From Paenibacillus sinopodophylli (GTDB lineage Bacteria > Bacillota > Bacilli > Paenibacillales > Paenibacillaceae): a stretch of DNA of 64,000 bases. This document shows, one piece after another, positions 34,191 through 42,423 of this stretch. The translations under genes were made by a program, and so were the position numbers. The notes beneath the pieces were generated by a model. The model saw only the letters and a list, made by a program, of their open reading frames with translations, made no database searches and was not told where the DNA came from. The stretch covers positions 183,148 to 247,147 of the forward strand of contig NZ_VDBO01000006.1 of assembly GCF_005930355.1 (NCBI RefSeq), written 5' to 3'. Each line of letters starts with the position of its first letter. Within the stretch, counting starts at the first letter, position 1.

Positions 34191-36086
34191 ATGGACATAT
34201 TCAAGCGAATATCGGAGTATCAGGCTGAGAGTGAGAAGCTTGCATGGACAGGAACATTCAAGGGATATATTGAGTTGCTGAGGAAGGACCCGTCCCCGGC
34301 CATGACTGCACATTCACGCGTTTATGAAATGATTGAATCTCACGGGGTGGAAGATGTCAGCGGCAACAAGCAGTATAAGTTTTTCGATCAAGAAATATTC
34401 GGGCTAGATCGTGCAATTGAAAAGCTGGTTGAGGAATATTTCCATTCATCGGCTCGCAGACTTGAGGTTCGCAAGCGGATTCTGCTCTTAATGGGTCCAG
34501 TCAGCGGCGGCAAGTCAACGATTGTAACGATGCTCAAAAAAGGACTCGAGCGCTTCTCCCGAACAGAGCGTGGTGCTGTGTATGCGATTAAAGGGTGCCC
34601 GATGCATGAAGATCCGCTGCATCTGATCCCCCATGAGCTTCGCATAGATATTGAGAAGGAGCTTGGCGTTCGAATAGAAGGCAATCTATGCCCATCTTGC
34701 CAAATGAGGCTGCAAACGGAATACAACGGCGATATTGAAAACGTGTTTGTCGAGCGTGTATTTATTTCAGAGGATAATCGCGTCGGCATCGGCACATTCA
34801 GCCCATCTGATCCGAAGTCACAGGATATTGCTGATCTAACCGGAAGCATCGACTTCTCGACGATTACGGAATTCGGCTCCGAGTCTGATCCGCGTGCGTA
34901 CCGATTCGACGGTGAGCTTAATAAGGCGAATCGAGGGTTGATGGAATTCCAAGAGATGCTCAAATGCGATGAGAAATTTCTGTGGAACCTGCTCTCGCTG
35001 ACGCAGGAGGGCAACTTCAAGGCAGGCCGCTTCGCGCTCATCAGCGCGGACGAATTAATCATTGCCCACACGAATGAATCGGAGTATAAATCGTTCATAA
35101 GCAACAAGAAAAATGAAGCACTTCACTCCAGGATGATCGTTATGCCGGTTCCCTATAACCTCAGGGTATCGGATGAAGAGAAAATTTATAAGAAGCTAAT
35201 TGCACAGAGCGATATGCGTCATATCCATATTGCGCCGCATGCGCTTCGTTCAGCCGCGATCTTCTCTATTCTGACGAGGCTTAAAGAAACGAAGAAGCAG
35301 GGCATGGATTTGGTCAAAAAAATGCGAATGTACGACGGGGAGGAAGTAGAGGGCTTCAAGGAAGCCGATTTGAAGGAGATGCAGAATGAGTACTTGGAGG
35401 AAGGTATGACAGGTATTGATCCGCGCTACGTCATTAACCGGATATCCAGTGCGCTAATCAAGCAGGATACACAATGCATTAACGCGCTTGACGTATTGCG
35501 TGCTCTCAAGGAAGGGCTGGACAGTCATCCTTCTATTACGAAGGAAGAACGCGAGCGGTACTTAAATTTCATCTCGGTTGCGCGTAAGGAATACGACCTT
35601 CTTGCCAAGAAGGAAATTCAGAAAGCGTTCGTCTATTCCTATGAGGAGTCGGCGCGCACCTTGTTTGAGAATTATCTCGACAATATTGAGTCGTACTGCA
35701 ACTGGGCCAAAATTAAGGATCCGCTCACGGGCGAGGAAATGGATCCAGACGAGCGGCTCATGCGTTCCATCGAGGAGCAGATCGGCGTGTCGGAAAATGC
35801 GAAAAAAGCGTTCCGTGAAGAAATATTAATACGTATATCCTCCTATTCACGGAAAGGCAAAAAATTTGACTTCACGAGCCACGAACGATTGCGCGAGGCT
35901 GTAGAGAAGAAGCTGTTCGCGGATCTGAAGGACATCGTCAAGATTACGACCTCTACCAAAACACCGGATGAAAGCCAATTGAAACGTATTAATGAAGTAA
36001 CGAAACGATTAATGGACGATCATGGATACTGCCCGGTATGCTCGAATGAATTGCTGCGTTATGTAGGAAGTTTATTGAATCGCTAA
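34191..36086 (+). CDS. prkA: PrkA family AAA+ serine protein kinase/protease
   Basis: The start at ATG 34191 (GGGAGGAGG upstream) gives 631 residues, which is the length I recall for B. subtilis PrkA; eleven extra upstream codons are excluded. An N-terminal AAA+ region holds the Walker A motif MGPVSGGKSTIV near residue 105. A Cys pair CPSCQ lies near 180, and the C terminus has CPVCSNELLRYVGSLL. PrkA acts in sporulation and stationary-phase adaptation; both Ser/Thr kinase and ATP-dependent protease activities have been reported for it. In B. subtilis and E. coli homologues are followed by yhbH/yeaH and a SpoVR gene; neither follows here. A terminator at 36113 ends the unit. Confidence 0.93.
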   Translation: MDIFKRISEYQAESEKLAWTGTFKGYIELLRKDPSPAMTAHSRVYEMIESHGVEDVSGNKQYKFFDQEIFGLDRAIEKLVEEYFHSSARRLEVRKRILLLMGPVSGGKSTIVTMLKKGLERFSRTERGAVYAIKGCPMHEDPLHLIPHELRIDIEKELGVRIEGNLCPSCQMRLQTEYNGDIENVFVERVFISEDNRVGIGTFSPSDPKSQDIADLTGSIDFSTITEFGSESDPRAYRFDGELNKANRGLMEFQEMLKCDEKFLWNLLSLTQEGNFKAGRFALISADELIIAHTNESEYKSFISNKKNEALHSRMIVMPVPYNLRVSDEEKIYKKLIAQSDMRHIHIAPHALRSAAIFSILTRLKETKKQGMDLVKKMRMYDGEEVEGFKEADLKEMQNEYLEEGMTGIDPRYVINRISSALIKQDTQCINALDVLRALKEGLDSHPSITKEERERYLNFISVARKEYDLLAKKEIQKAFVYSYEESARTLFENYLDNIESYCNWAKIKDPLTGEEMDPDERLMRSIEEQIGVSENAKKAFREEILIRISSYSRKGKKFDFTSHERLREAVEKKLFADLKDIVKITTSTKTPDESQLKRINEVTKRLMDDHGYCPVCSNELLRYVGSLLNR

Positions 36087-36112
36087 GCGAATGGCCGCAG
36101 CCTCAGCCTGAG

Positions 36113-36146
36113 AGAAGCTGATAGACAACTGTCTATCGGCTTTTCT
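36113..36146 (+). terminator. Terminator of prkA
   Basis: AGAAGCTGATAGAC pairs with GTCTATCGGCTTTTCT around AACT. Confidence 0.8.
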
Positions 36147-36225
36147 GTACGAAAATGAGGTTTAAAAAGAAATTATCGCGTCCATACTATTTCTTGTATG
36201 TTTTCCGATATAATAGGTGATAGTG

Positions 36226-37260
36226 ATGGACTATACACCGAAGGAGTCGGGTTATTTGATTAAATTATCGGCAGAACGTCAAAATCAGCTAGATTACACA
36301 GGCATTACGGAGTGGGATCTTAATCATCTCGCATCGCATAGGCCTATTTTTCAAAAGATTGTCGATGAAGTTGTTGATCGGTTTTATGAAAGCGTAGGCA
36401 AGCAGCCGGATTTGGTCGCTCTTATTTCGAAATTCAGCACGATGGACCGTCTCAAGGAAACGCAGCGCTCGTATTATATGTCGCTAACTGACGGGGTAAT
36501 CGATCAAGCGTATATTGATAACCGTATAACGATAGGTGCCGTTCATTCACGAATCGGCTTGACGACCGATTGGTATTTGGGCGCGTATATGACATATTTG
36601 GATATTTCCACAAATGTGATTAGTCGAGTTCTTCCAGACAGCTGGCAGGAAGTTGTGCATGCGCTTACGAAGTTATTTAATCTAGACTCGCAATTCGTGT
36701 TGGAGGCCTATAATCAGCATGAGCAGCATAGAGTTCAAGAACTTGCGGACAACCGCTCGATGATGCTGACTACTGTAACGAGTGCCGTTCAAGAGCTGGC
36801 AGCGCTTATGCTCGAATTGGACGAGGGTGCGCAATCCATTGCAGCAACTGCAATTTCGACCTCGCAATCCCAGGATAAGACGCATACATTATTAGGGGAG
36901 CTTCGCGAGGAACTGGACGGCATTAATGAGATGGGCACGTTAATTCGCGGCTTATCGGATCAAACCCATTTGCTTGGTCTTAACGCCGCAATCGAAGCGG
37001 CTAGAGCAGGTGATCATGGACGGGGGTTCGAGGTTGTTGCGAATGAAGTGCGCAAACTTGCCACCTCGTCGCGCAATGCGCTTGAAGGGATACAGTCAAA
37101 GCTTGAAGAGATTGACAAGAAGCTCTCCGCCGTACGGCATGAATCGGAGCAAACTTCGGTTGAAGCGCGCAACCAAGCGGCAAGGTCGCAGGAGCTTGCC
37201 TCATTCGTCCATATGGTCGATAAGGTCACGAAGGATCTTCAGCAATTAAACAAATCCTAG
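36226..37260 (+). CDS. hemAT: HemAT-like globin-coupled chemoreceptor (oxygen sensor)
   Basis: The start at ATG 36226 gives 344 residues. Residues 10-170 are a sensor globin; the proximal haem ligand is the His in AVHSRIGLTTDWYLGAY near residue 106. A short helix-rich chemoreceptor module follows, with the tip RGLSDQTHLLGLNAAIEAAR, then AGDHGRGFEVVANEVRKLAT. There is no membrane segment, so it signals from the cytoplasm to CheA. B. subtilis HemAT is about 430 residues; here the signalling module is shorter. It should mediate movement toward or away from oxygen. Nearby there are no other chemotaxis genes except the distant receptor at 13395. An in-frame GTG at 36217 is an alternative start. 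Confidence 0.9.
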   Translation: MDYTPKESGYLIKLSAERQNQLDYTGITEWDLNHLASHRPIFQKIVDEVVDRFYESVGKQPDLVALISKFSTMDRLKETQRSYYMSLTDGVIDQAYIDNRITIGAVHSRIGLTTDWYLGAYMTYLDISTNVISRVLPDSWQEVVHALTKLFNLDSQFVLEAYNQHEQHRVQELADNRSMMLTTVTSAVQELAALMLELDEGAQSIAATAISTSQSQDKTHTLLGELREELDGINEMGTLIRGLSDQTHLLGLNAAIEAARAGDHGRGFEVVANEVRKLATSSRNALEGIQSKLEEIDKKLSAVRHESEQTSVEARNQAARSQELASFVHMVDKVTKDLQQLNKS

Positions 37261-37279
37261 AATAATACGCAGCTTAGAA

Positions 37280-37315
37280 AAAGCAGGAATTCTCTCCACC
37301 GAGGGTTCCTGCTTT
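37280..37315 (+). terminator. Terminator of hemAT
   Basis: AAAGCAGGAA pairs with TTCCTGCTTT around a loop that may contain a second pairing (CTC/GAG). Confidence 0.75.
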
Positions 37316-37487
37316 CGCGTTATATAAGTTGACACAATTTTCAGATTTTAGTATGATAATCCTAACATTAAGATGCAATTCGGTTATAAATGTTAAGTTT
37401 TTTGACATAAATATAACAAGATTGATCGAATGTTTACCTAGCTTGTACCAAATTGGTGCAGCGCCCATCATGAAGGAGGCGGTTGTC

Positions 37488-38945
37488 ATGTCGACGGCCA
37501 AACAGTCGCAATCGCAATATTACGATGCTCAAACCTTTTACGATGAAATGTTCGAGAAGGACTTCTCCGTACGTGCCCACTATGACACGGTGCACAGGCT
37601 GTTCGGCAGAATGAAGCCCGCAGAGCTCGCAGTCCGGCAGAAGGCAATTAATCAAAGAATGATGGAGGAGGGCATAACGTTCACGCTTTATAGCGGTGCC
37701 CAGAATGAGCCGTTAGAGCGTACGATTCCATTCGATTATATTCCTAGGGTTATACCTAAGCATGAATGGGATGTTGTTGATCGCGGCGTCAAGCAGCGGA
37801 TACAGGCTTTGAACGCATTCCTTCATGATGTCTACCATGGACAGAAAATCGTATCGGATGGCATTATTCCTCGGCGAATGATTGTTTCGAATACGTATTT
37901 TCGGCCGGAAATGGCTGGTCTACATGTTCCAGGTGGTGTATATATTACAGCATCGGGCATTGATTTGATCCGTGATGAAAAAGGCCGTTATTATGTGCTG
38001 GAGGATAATTTACGGTCGCCTTCCGGTTTTTCTTACCTGTTTAAAGGCAGAACGCTGATGAATGAGCTTTTTCATGATTTGTATTTATCTAGCTCCGTAC
38101 AAAGTATCGACCGCAGCTTGAACTGCTTCTTAAGCTCGCTTCGCGCATTATCTCCAAACGGTAAACGGGATCCATTAATTGTGCTGCTGACGCCAGGCGC
38201 CTATAATTCCGCATATTACGAGCACACCTTCCTAGCACAGCAAATGGGCATTCACCTCGTTGAAGGTAGAGATCTTGTCTACAAAGACCACAAAATTTAT
38301 TTGCGAGACCTGCGTGGACTCCGTCAGGTGGATGTCATTTACCGACGGATTGATGATGATTTCCTAGATCCACTTGCCTTTCAGCCTGATTCCTTTCTAG
38401 GCGTTCCCGGCCTAATGAATGCCTATCGGGCGGGAAATGTTGCCATCGCGAACGCGCCGGGTACGGGAGTAGCGGACGACAAAGCGGTATACGCCTACGT
38501 GCCGGATATGATTCGTTATTATTTGGGCGAGGAGCCTATTCTGCAGAACGTTCCGACCTATATTCTCTCTCGCAAGGAAGAACGGGAATATGTGCTTGAG
38601 CATTTGGAACAGCTTGTTGTGAAGGAAACCTCACTATCGGGAGGATATGGCATGCTGATCGGGCCAAGTGCAACGCCCAAAGAAATTCAAGCATTCGCGG
38701 AAGCAATCAAACGCGAGCCTGAGCGATATATCGCACAGACGACGATGAAGCTCTCGCGCGCACCAGTTATGGTAGAAGGCGGCATGACTCCGCGCCATAT
38801 TGATTTGCGTGCTTTTGCATTAATGGGTGAGGAAACACATGTTATTCCGGGAGGCTTGACACGTGTGGCCATGACAGAAGGCTCACTCGTTGTTAATTCT
38901 TCACAAGGCGGCGGCGTCAAGGATACGTGGGTTCTTAATCGATAG
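37488..38945 (+). CDS. Circularly permuted ATP-grasp type 2 protein (COG2308 type)
   Basis: The start at ATG 37488 (GAAGGAGG upstream) gives 485 residues; in-frame codons back to 37329 lack a site. Features include VVDRGVKQRIQALNAFLHDV near residue 95, RPEMAGLHVPGGVYITASGI, VLEDNLRSPSGFSYL near 180, KETSLSGGYGMLIGPSA near 380 and RVAMTEGSLVVNSSQGGGVK at the end. This is the circularly permuted ATP-grasp family, predicted by comparative work to ligate amino or peptide groups using ATP. It is followed at 18 bases by an alpha-E gene, which overlaps a transglutaminase-like gene. This conserved trio probably makes or modifies a peptide or protein tag. The substrate is unknown. Confidence 0.92.
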   Translation: MSTAKQSQSQYYDAQTFYDEMFEKDFSVRAHYDTVHRLFGRMKPAELAVRQKAINQRMMEEGITFTLYSGAQNEPLERTIPFDYIPRVIPKHEWDVVDRGVKQRIQALNAFLHDVYHGQKIVSDGIIPRRMIVSNTYFRPEMAGLHVPGGVYITASGIDLIRDEKGRYYVLEDNLRSPSGFSYLFKGRTLMNELFHDLYLSSSVQSIDRSLNCFLSSLRALSPNGKRDPLIVLLTPGAYNSAYYEHTFLAQQMGIHLVEGRDLVYKDHKIYLRDLRGLRQVDVIYRRIDDDFLDPLAFQPDSFLGVPGLMNAYRAGNVAIANAPGTGVADDKAVYAYVPDMIRYYLGEEPILQNVPTYILSRKEEREYVLEHLEQLVVKETSLSGGYGMLIGPSATPKEIQAFAEAIKREPERYIAQTTMKLSRAPVMVEGGMTPRHIDLRAFALMGEETHVIPGGLTRVAMTEGSLVVNSSQGGGVKDTWVLNR

Positions 38946-38963
38946 AAAAATGGAGGGAATGCG

Positions 38964-39959
38964 ATGCTGAATCGGAATGCGGAGGCATTATTTTGGATTG
39001 GCCGTTATATGGAGCGGGCTGAGAATCATGCAAGACTAATTGATGTCCACTACCATCTTCATGGTGAGGAAGCCTCATTAGAGTCAGAAGACAAGCAAGC
39101 AGGCGACACGGTGGAGCCTTATTTGAAATGGGCCAGAATTGTCGATGCCTTGGGAAGCAGAGAGGCGTATGAGCAGCAATACAACAACTATAATGAACGC
39201 GATGTGCTGTTCTATACGACGCTTGATCGCGATAATGCGAATTCGTTGGTTTCTTGCGTAAGTCATGCGAGGGGCAATCTGCGTACATTGCGCGAGAAGG
39301 TGCCGAGTGAGATGTGGGATGCAACGAACGCCTTCTATTTGTGGCTGCGCGAGAAGCAGCCTGATGATTTGCTGCGCGAGTCTCCCCATCTGTTTTTCTG
39401 CCGAATCAAGGAGTGGACGGCCTTGTTCCAAGGGGTTAGCCAATCGGTCATGCCGCGGGAGAACGAATGGCATTTCATCGAATGCGGGCGATATCTGGAA
39501 CGCTCAGAGAATACGCTGCGGATCATCAAAGCGATTGGCAACGCAGCAAGCGGCGAGAGCTGGAACAGCTCAAGCGCTTATCCGTACTTGCAGGCTGTAC
39601 TGCGTTCTGTGAGCGGGTATCAAGCTTTCAGGCGTTATTATGCAGATGGTATATCTGTTGAGACGATTGTGGAATTCGTCGTGCTGAATGCAGCGTTTCC
39701 GCGTTCTCTCCACTTTTCACTCCATACGCTTGATGATCATATGCGGAAAATTGAACTGCAGGATAAACAGCTGCGCACAGCACATGAGCGTGTTATTCGG
39801 CAGGTCGGTAAGGTAAAAGCTGATTTGGCATGCTTGGAGCGTGAGGATATGGTTGTTGATCGGAGCGGAGCAATCGTTGCCCACTTGCTGGATGCCAGCC
39901 AGCAGCTAGGCATGTCATTCGCCAAAACCTTTTTTCGCATGGGGGAGGCAAGCGCATGA
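38964..39959 (+). CDS. Alpha-E domain protein (COG2307/DUF403 type)
   Basis: The 331-residue, mostly helical protein begins MLNRNAEALFWIGRYMERAE, the signature of the alpha-E family, and repeats its RYLERSENTLRIIKAI-like motif near residue 175. The many conserved E-R pairs give the family its name. It has no signal peptide and no recognisable catalytic motif, and is presumed to assist the ATP-grasp partner. Ribosome site GGAGGGAA precedes ATG 38964, and the final bases overlap the next start (ATGA), so translation is coupled. Its fixed place between the ATP-grasp and transglutaminase genes is the main functional clue. Confidence 0.92.
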   Translation: MLNRNAEALFWIGRYMERAENHARLIDVHYHLHGEEASLESEDKQAGDTVEPYLKWARIVDALGSREAYEQQYNNYNERDVLFYTTLDRDNANSLVSCVSHARGNLRTLREKVPSEMWDATNAFYLWLREKQPDDLLRESPHLFFCRIKEWTALFQGVSQSVMPRENEWHFIECGRYLERSENTLRIIKAIGNAASGESWNSSSAYPYLQAVLRSVSGYQAFRRYYADGISVETIVEFVVLNAAFPRSLHFSLHTLDDHMRKIELQDKQLRTAHERVIRQVGKVKADLACLEREDMVVDRSGAIVAHLLDASQQLGMSFAKTFFRMGEASA

Positions 39960-40846
39960 AGCTGAGTATTTCACATGTGACGCAATACGAATATATGGAA
40001 GCCGTAACGGACAGTGTCAATGAGATTAGACTCACGCCAAGCACGAATGAGCGGCAGTCCTGCTATCAGCAGGCAATATCCATCGAGCCGAATGCGTCTT
40101 TATTTACGTACGAGGATTACTTCGGAAATCGAGTGCATGCCTTTTCTGTGAATGCGCCGCATAAAAGGCTGACTATTCGAACGAATATGACGGTCGTGAC
40201 GAAGCAGGCGCCAAGCTCGGAGGAGAGAGCCCAATACTTAAGCAAACGATCACCAGAGCAAGCGTGGAGCTGGCTCCGGACAGAAGATGCAGCCAATCGA
40301 TTTACGGAGTTTCTGCTTACGACAGAGTATACGGCTGCGACGATCGAGGTTGAGCAGTTCGCGAGCGAGATAACAGATACCGATGAGTTTGGCTCCTCCA
40401 GCGTGCTCGATTGGTTGAACGCATTGTCTACCAAGATAAGAACGGAATTTATTTATGATCCTGAAGCTACGGATGTCAAAACGAAAACCTCAGATATGTT
40501 TATTAGCAAACGGGGGGTTTGCCAAGACTTTGCGCATTTGATGATTGCAAGCTGCAGGGCTTATAACATTCCTTCGCGTTATGTGAGCGGCTATCACTTC
40601 GTGGGCGATTTGCAGGGCGGGAGTGCAGATTTCGAGCAGGCTTCGCATGCGTGGGTTGAAGCCTTCGTTCCTGGACTTGGCTGGTGCAGCTTTGATCCGA
40701 CGAACGTTGACCCGGTTGGCGAGCGTTATGTGAAGCTTGGTCATGGACGGGACTATAAGGATATCGTACCGGTTAAGGGTGTTTATAGAGGCACGGGCGA
40801 GCAAGTGCTGCATGTGTCGGTTGATGTAAGAAATGTTGAGGATTAA
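39956..40846 (+). CDS. Transglutaminase-like cysteine peptidase/amidase domain protein
   Basis: The 296-residue protein has an N-terminal beta domain (LSISHVTQYEYMEAVTDSVN, to about residue 85) typical of bacterial transglutaminase-like proteins. Its papain-fold core has the triad Cys in SKRGVCQDFAHLM near residue 185, His in QASHAWVEAFVPGLGW and Asp in CSFDPTN. These proteins usually cut or exchange amide bonds. It has no signal peptide, so it acts inside the cell, probably removing or processing what the upstream ATP-grasp enzyme attaches. The start overlaps the previous stop, and a strong terminator follows at 40868. Confidence 0.93.
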   Translation: MKLSISHVTQYEYMEAVTDSVNEIRLTPSTNERQSCYQQAISIEPNASLFTYEDYFGNRVHAFSVNAPHKRLTIRTNMTVVTKQAPSSEERAQYLSKRSPEQAWSWLRTEDAANRFTEFLLTTEYTAATIEVEQFASEITDTDEFGSSSVLDWLNALSTKIRTEFIYDPEATDVKTKTSDMFISKRGVCQDFAHLMIASCRAYNIPSRYVSGYHFVGDLQGGSADFEQASHAWVEAFVPGLGWCSFDPTNVDPVGERYVKLGHGRDYKDIVPVKGVYRGTGEQVLHVSVDVRNVED

Positions 40847-40867
40847 CAGATGAGAAAACATCGATAA

Positions 40868-40916
40868 AAAGAACAGTTAGCCGCCTAGTTCTGCTGCGGT
40901 CAACTGTTCTTTTTTG
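40868..40916 (+). terminator. Terminator of the ATP-grasp operon
   Basis: AAGAACAGTTAGCCGC pairs with GCGGTCAACTGTTCTT, followed by TTTT. The next repeat copy starts at its T-tail. Confidence 0.9.
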
Positions 40917-41072
40917 AAATATAGGAAAGCATTTCTTAGGCTATGCACTCTCTATGTTCCTCGGAATGAAACGTGTCGAGCCGCCAAGAGACGGAGCGTT
41001 GTACCTTGACGCATAGGAAAGTATAAGGTTCTGCTCATCCTTTCTCTATACGTTTCGCAGAAACGATGGCGT
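40915..41072 (+). repeat. Dispersed intergenic repeat, copy E (composite)
   Basis: GAAATATAGGAAAGC...CTCTCTATGTTCC (module 1) is followed by a decayed module 2 (GAAACGTGTCGAGCCGCCA, then AGAGACGGAGCG, where the closing CGTTTC is changed). A second partial module 1 (ATAGGAAAGTATAAGG...CCTTTCTCTATACG) ends in GTTTCGCAGAAAC. It looks like a tandem or nested copy. Confidence 0.75.
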
Positions 41073-41165
41073 TTATAGTAAGGACGCCGTCAGATGTTTC
41101 TTCTTATATGTATGATTTGCCGCCAATAGCAAACCTTATAAGTAATAAGCAGGAGGTGCTTTGGC

Positions 41166-41663
41166 ATGTCAAACTGGTTCAAGCCGGCAACATTATCTTT
41201 ATTTACGATTGCGATCTGCTGCTCACTGACAGCATGCGGACAACATGGCAGTATGAAACAAATGGATATTCAAGCAGGAAATGAAATGAAGCAATTGGAT
41301 ACGAGGCTTATGCGCAGCCAAGATATGGGAACTGCACAAAGTGCCAAGCAGCTGGAGAATCGGGCGGATGGCGTTACAGGTGTGGATAAAGTGCAAGTTG
41401 TATTACTGAAGAAGGATGCCTTCGTTGCTCTAACTGTTAATGATCGTGGGAAGAGATTTATTATCGAGAAGCAGGTATATGCAGCCTTGAAAGGTCAATA
41501 TCCCGCATATGAAATTTACGTCACGTCAGACGAGGGCTTGCGTAAGCGGATTAGTGCTCTGCACGCTCTGAAGTTGAAAGGGGCTCCTGAGCAGCATTTG
41601 ACGAGGGATGCAGCTGTTATTATCCGTGATATTAATGCTGAAATATCCCCTCCTATACGTTAA
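41166..41663 (+). CDS. YhcN/YlaJ-type sporulation lipoprotein
   Basis: The 165-residue protein has a lipoprotein signal: a hydrophobic helix (ATLSLFTIAICCS) and lipobox LTAC with the modified Cys at residue 24. The mature part contains AKQLENRADGVTGVDKVQVV and AFVALTVNDRGKRF, the BON-like repeat typical of the YhcN/YlaJ family, lipoproteins of the spore inner membrane or germination apparatus. The start at ATG 41166 follows AGGAGGTG. It is transcribed alone and ends at a perfect terminator shared with the convergent Rrf2 gene. Confidence 0.82.
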   Translation: MSNWFKPATLSLFTIAICCSLTACGQHGSMKQMDIQAGNEMKQLDTRLMRSQDMGTAQSAKQLENRADGVTGVDKVQVVLLKKDAFVALTVNDRGKRFIIEKQVYAALKGQYPAYEIYVTSDEGLRKRISALHALKLKGAPEQHLTRDAAVIIRDINAEISPPIR

Positions 41664-41706
41664 AGAAGCTTCTGCATGGGCAGGATTAGTCGGAAATGTG
41701 GGAAGT

Positions 41707-41743
41707 AGAAAAAAGATCATATTCAGAATATGATCTTTTTTCT
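41707..41743. terminator. Perfect bidirectional terminator
   Basis: A 37-base perfect palindrome pairs AGAAAAAAGATCATATTC with GAATATGATCTTTTTTCT. It serves the lipoprotein gene on the plus strand. On the other strand it overlaps the last codons of the Rrf2 gene. Confidence 0.9.
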
Positions 41744-42124
41744 TTGGACTAGCTCAGCCATAGTCTGATTTCTCAAATGCTGTTCCATCTGGGCTTCTGC
41801 TGCGAGAACGACTTGTTGAATAGCGCATTGCGGCCCGTGATCTAAGCTGCAATCGAATAAGGAGGCTGCTCCTTCAATAGCGTGAATAATGTCAAGGAAC
41901 GAGATATTTTCCCAATTTCGTTTTAATCGATAGCCGCCATTGGCACCGGAAGCCGATTCAATCATTCCAGCCTTGACCAGTTTCGTTAGTATTTTGGATA
42001 GATAGGTGGGAGATAGGTTTTGCTGCTCTGCCAGCTGCTGCACGCCAACTGGTTTACTCTGTCCGGCTGCAACAAGGAAGAGCATTGTATGCAGAGCGTA
42101 ATTTGTAGCCTTTGAGTACTTCAT
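41723..42124 (-). CDS. Rrf2-family transcriptional regulator
   Basis: The 133-residue protein has an N-terminal winged helix-turn-helix typical of Rrf2 (MKYSKATNYALHTMLFLVAA; VQQLAEQQNLSPTYLSKILT; GMIESASGANGGYRL). The cluster-binding region keeps two cysteines (FDCSLDHGPQCAIQ), fewer than the three that hold an Fe-S cluster in IscR or NsrR. It may thus be a cluster-free or redox-thiol member such as CymR or YwnA types. Its C terminus (VQRKKIIF) is encoded inside the palindromic terminator. It starts at ATG 42124; the target genes are unknown. Confidence 0.9.
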   Translation of the reverse strand: MKYSKATNYALHTMLFLVAAGQSKPVGVQQLAEQQNLSPTYLSKILTKLVKAGMIESASGANGGYRLKRNWENISFLDIIHAIEGAASLFDCSLDHGPQCAIQQVVLAAEAQMEQHLRNQTMAELVQRKKIIF

Positions 42125-42245
42125 GTTTAACCACCTGCCTTAATAAAAGCTTTTAATGATCTATAATAGCTTTTACAAGCAGGCATCGTCAAGCTTGATC
42201 CATGTCGCCTCGAAGTTTCACAAATTTCATTTTGAGCGTTCACGG

Positions 42246-42314
42246 TTGCTGCTCGACGAACCGACGTCCTTCCTCGACATTGCCCATCATTGGTCTGCCT
42301 TGCAAAATTATTGC
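42246..42314 (+). pseudogene. Fragment of an iron-siderophore ABC ATPase
   Basis: In the gap between the Rrf2 and TetR genes, codons from 42246 read LLLDEPTSFLDIAHHWSALQ, then a stop. This is the Walker B and D-loop of a FecE-type ATPase, with no Walker A before it and no gene around it. It differs in sequence from the intact ATPase at 50426, so it is a remnant of another transporter. Confidence 0.75.
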
Positions 42315-42374
42315 TGATCTGATTTCTCATACCCACTCGTTATCCCACTGGGAAGAGCGCGTTAGTCGTTTTAT

Positions 42375-42405
42375 TTACTGATCGTTCCCGATATGATACA
42401 TTAAT
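42375..42405 (+). promoter_or_regulatory. Promoter with operator-like core upstream of the TetR gene
   Basis: TTTACT, 17 bases and TACATT form a weak promoter. The spacer contains GATCGTTCCCGATAT, and the whole block recurs almost unchanged at 43112. This suggests autoregulation by the TetR protein encoded 20 bases further on. Confidence 0.65.
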
Positions 42406-42423
42406 TTGTAGGGGGGAATTAAA

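Noticed and set aside
36205..36211. CCGATAT as a sigma-D -10 box for the HemAT-like gene
   Set aside because: No TAAA-type -35 element lies at the right distance, and the start would leave almost no leader before the ATG.
4975..41072. CRISPR array as explanation of the repeated elements
   Set aside because: The copies are 1.5-16 kb apart, differ in sequence and orientation, and are not separated by regular spacers.
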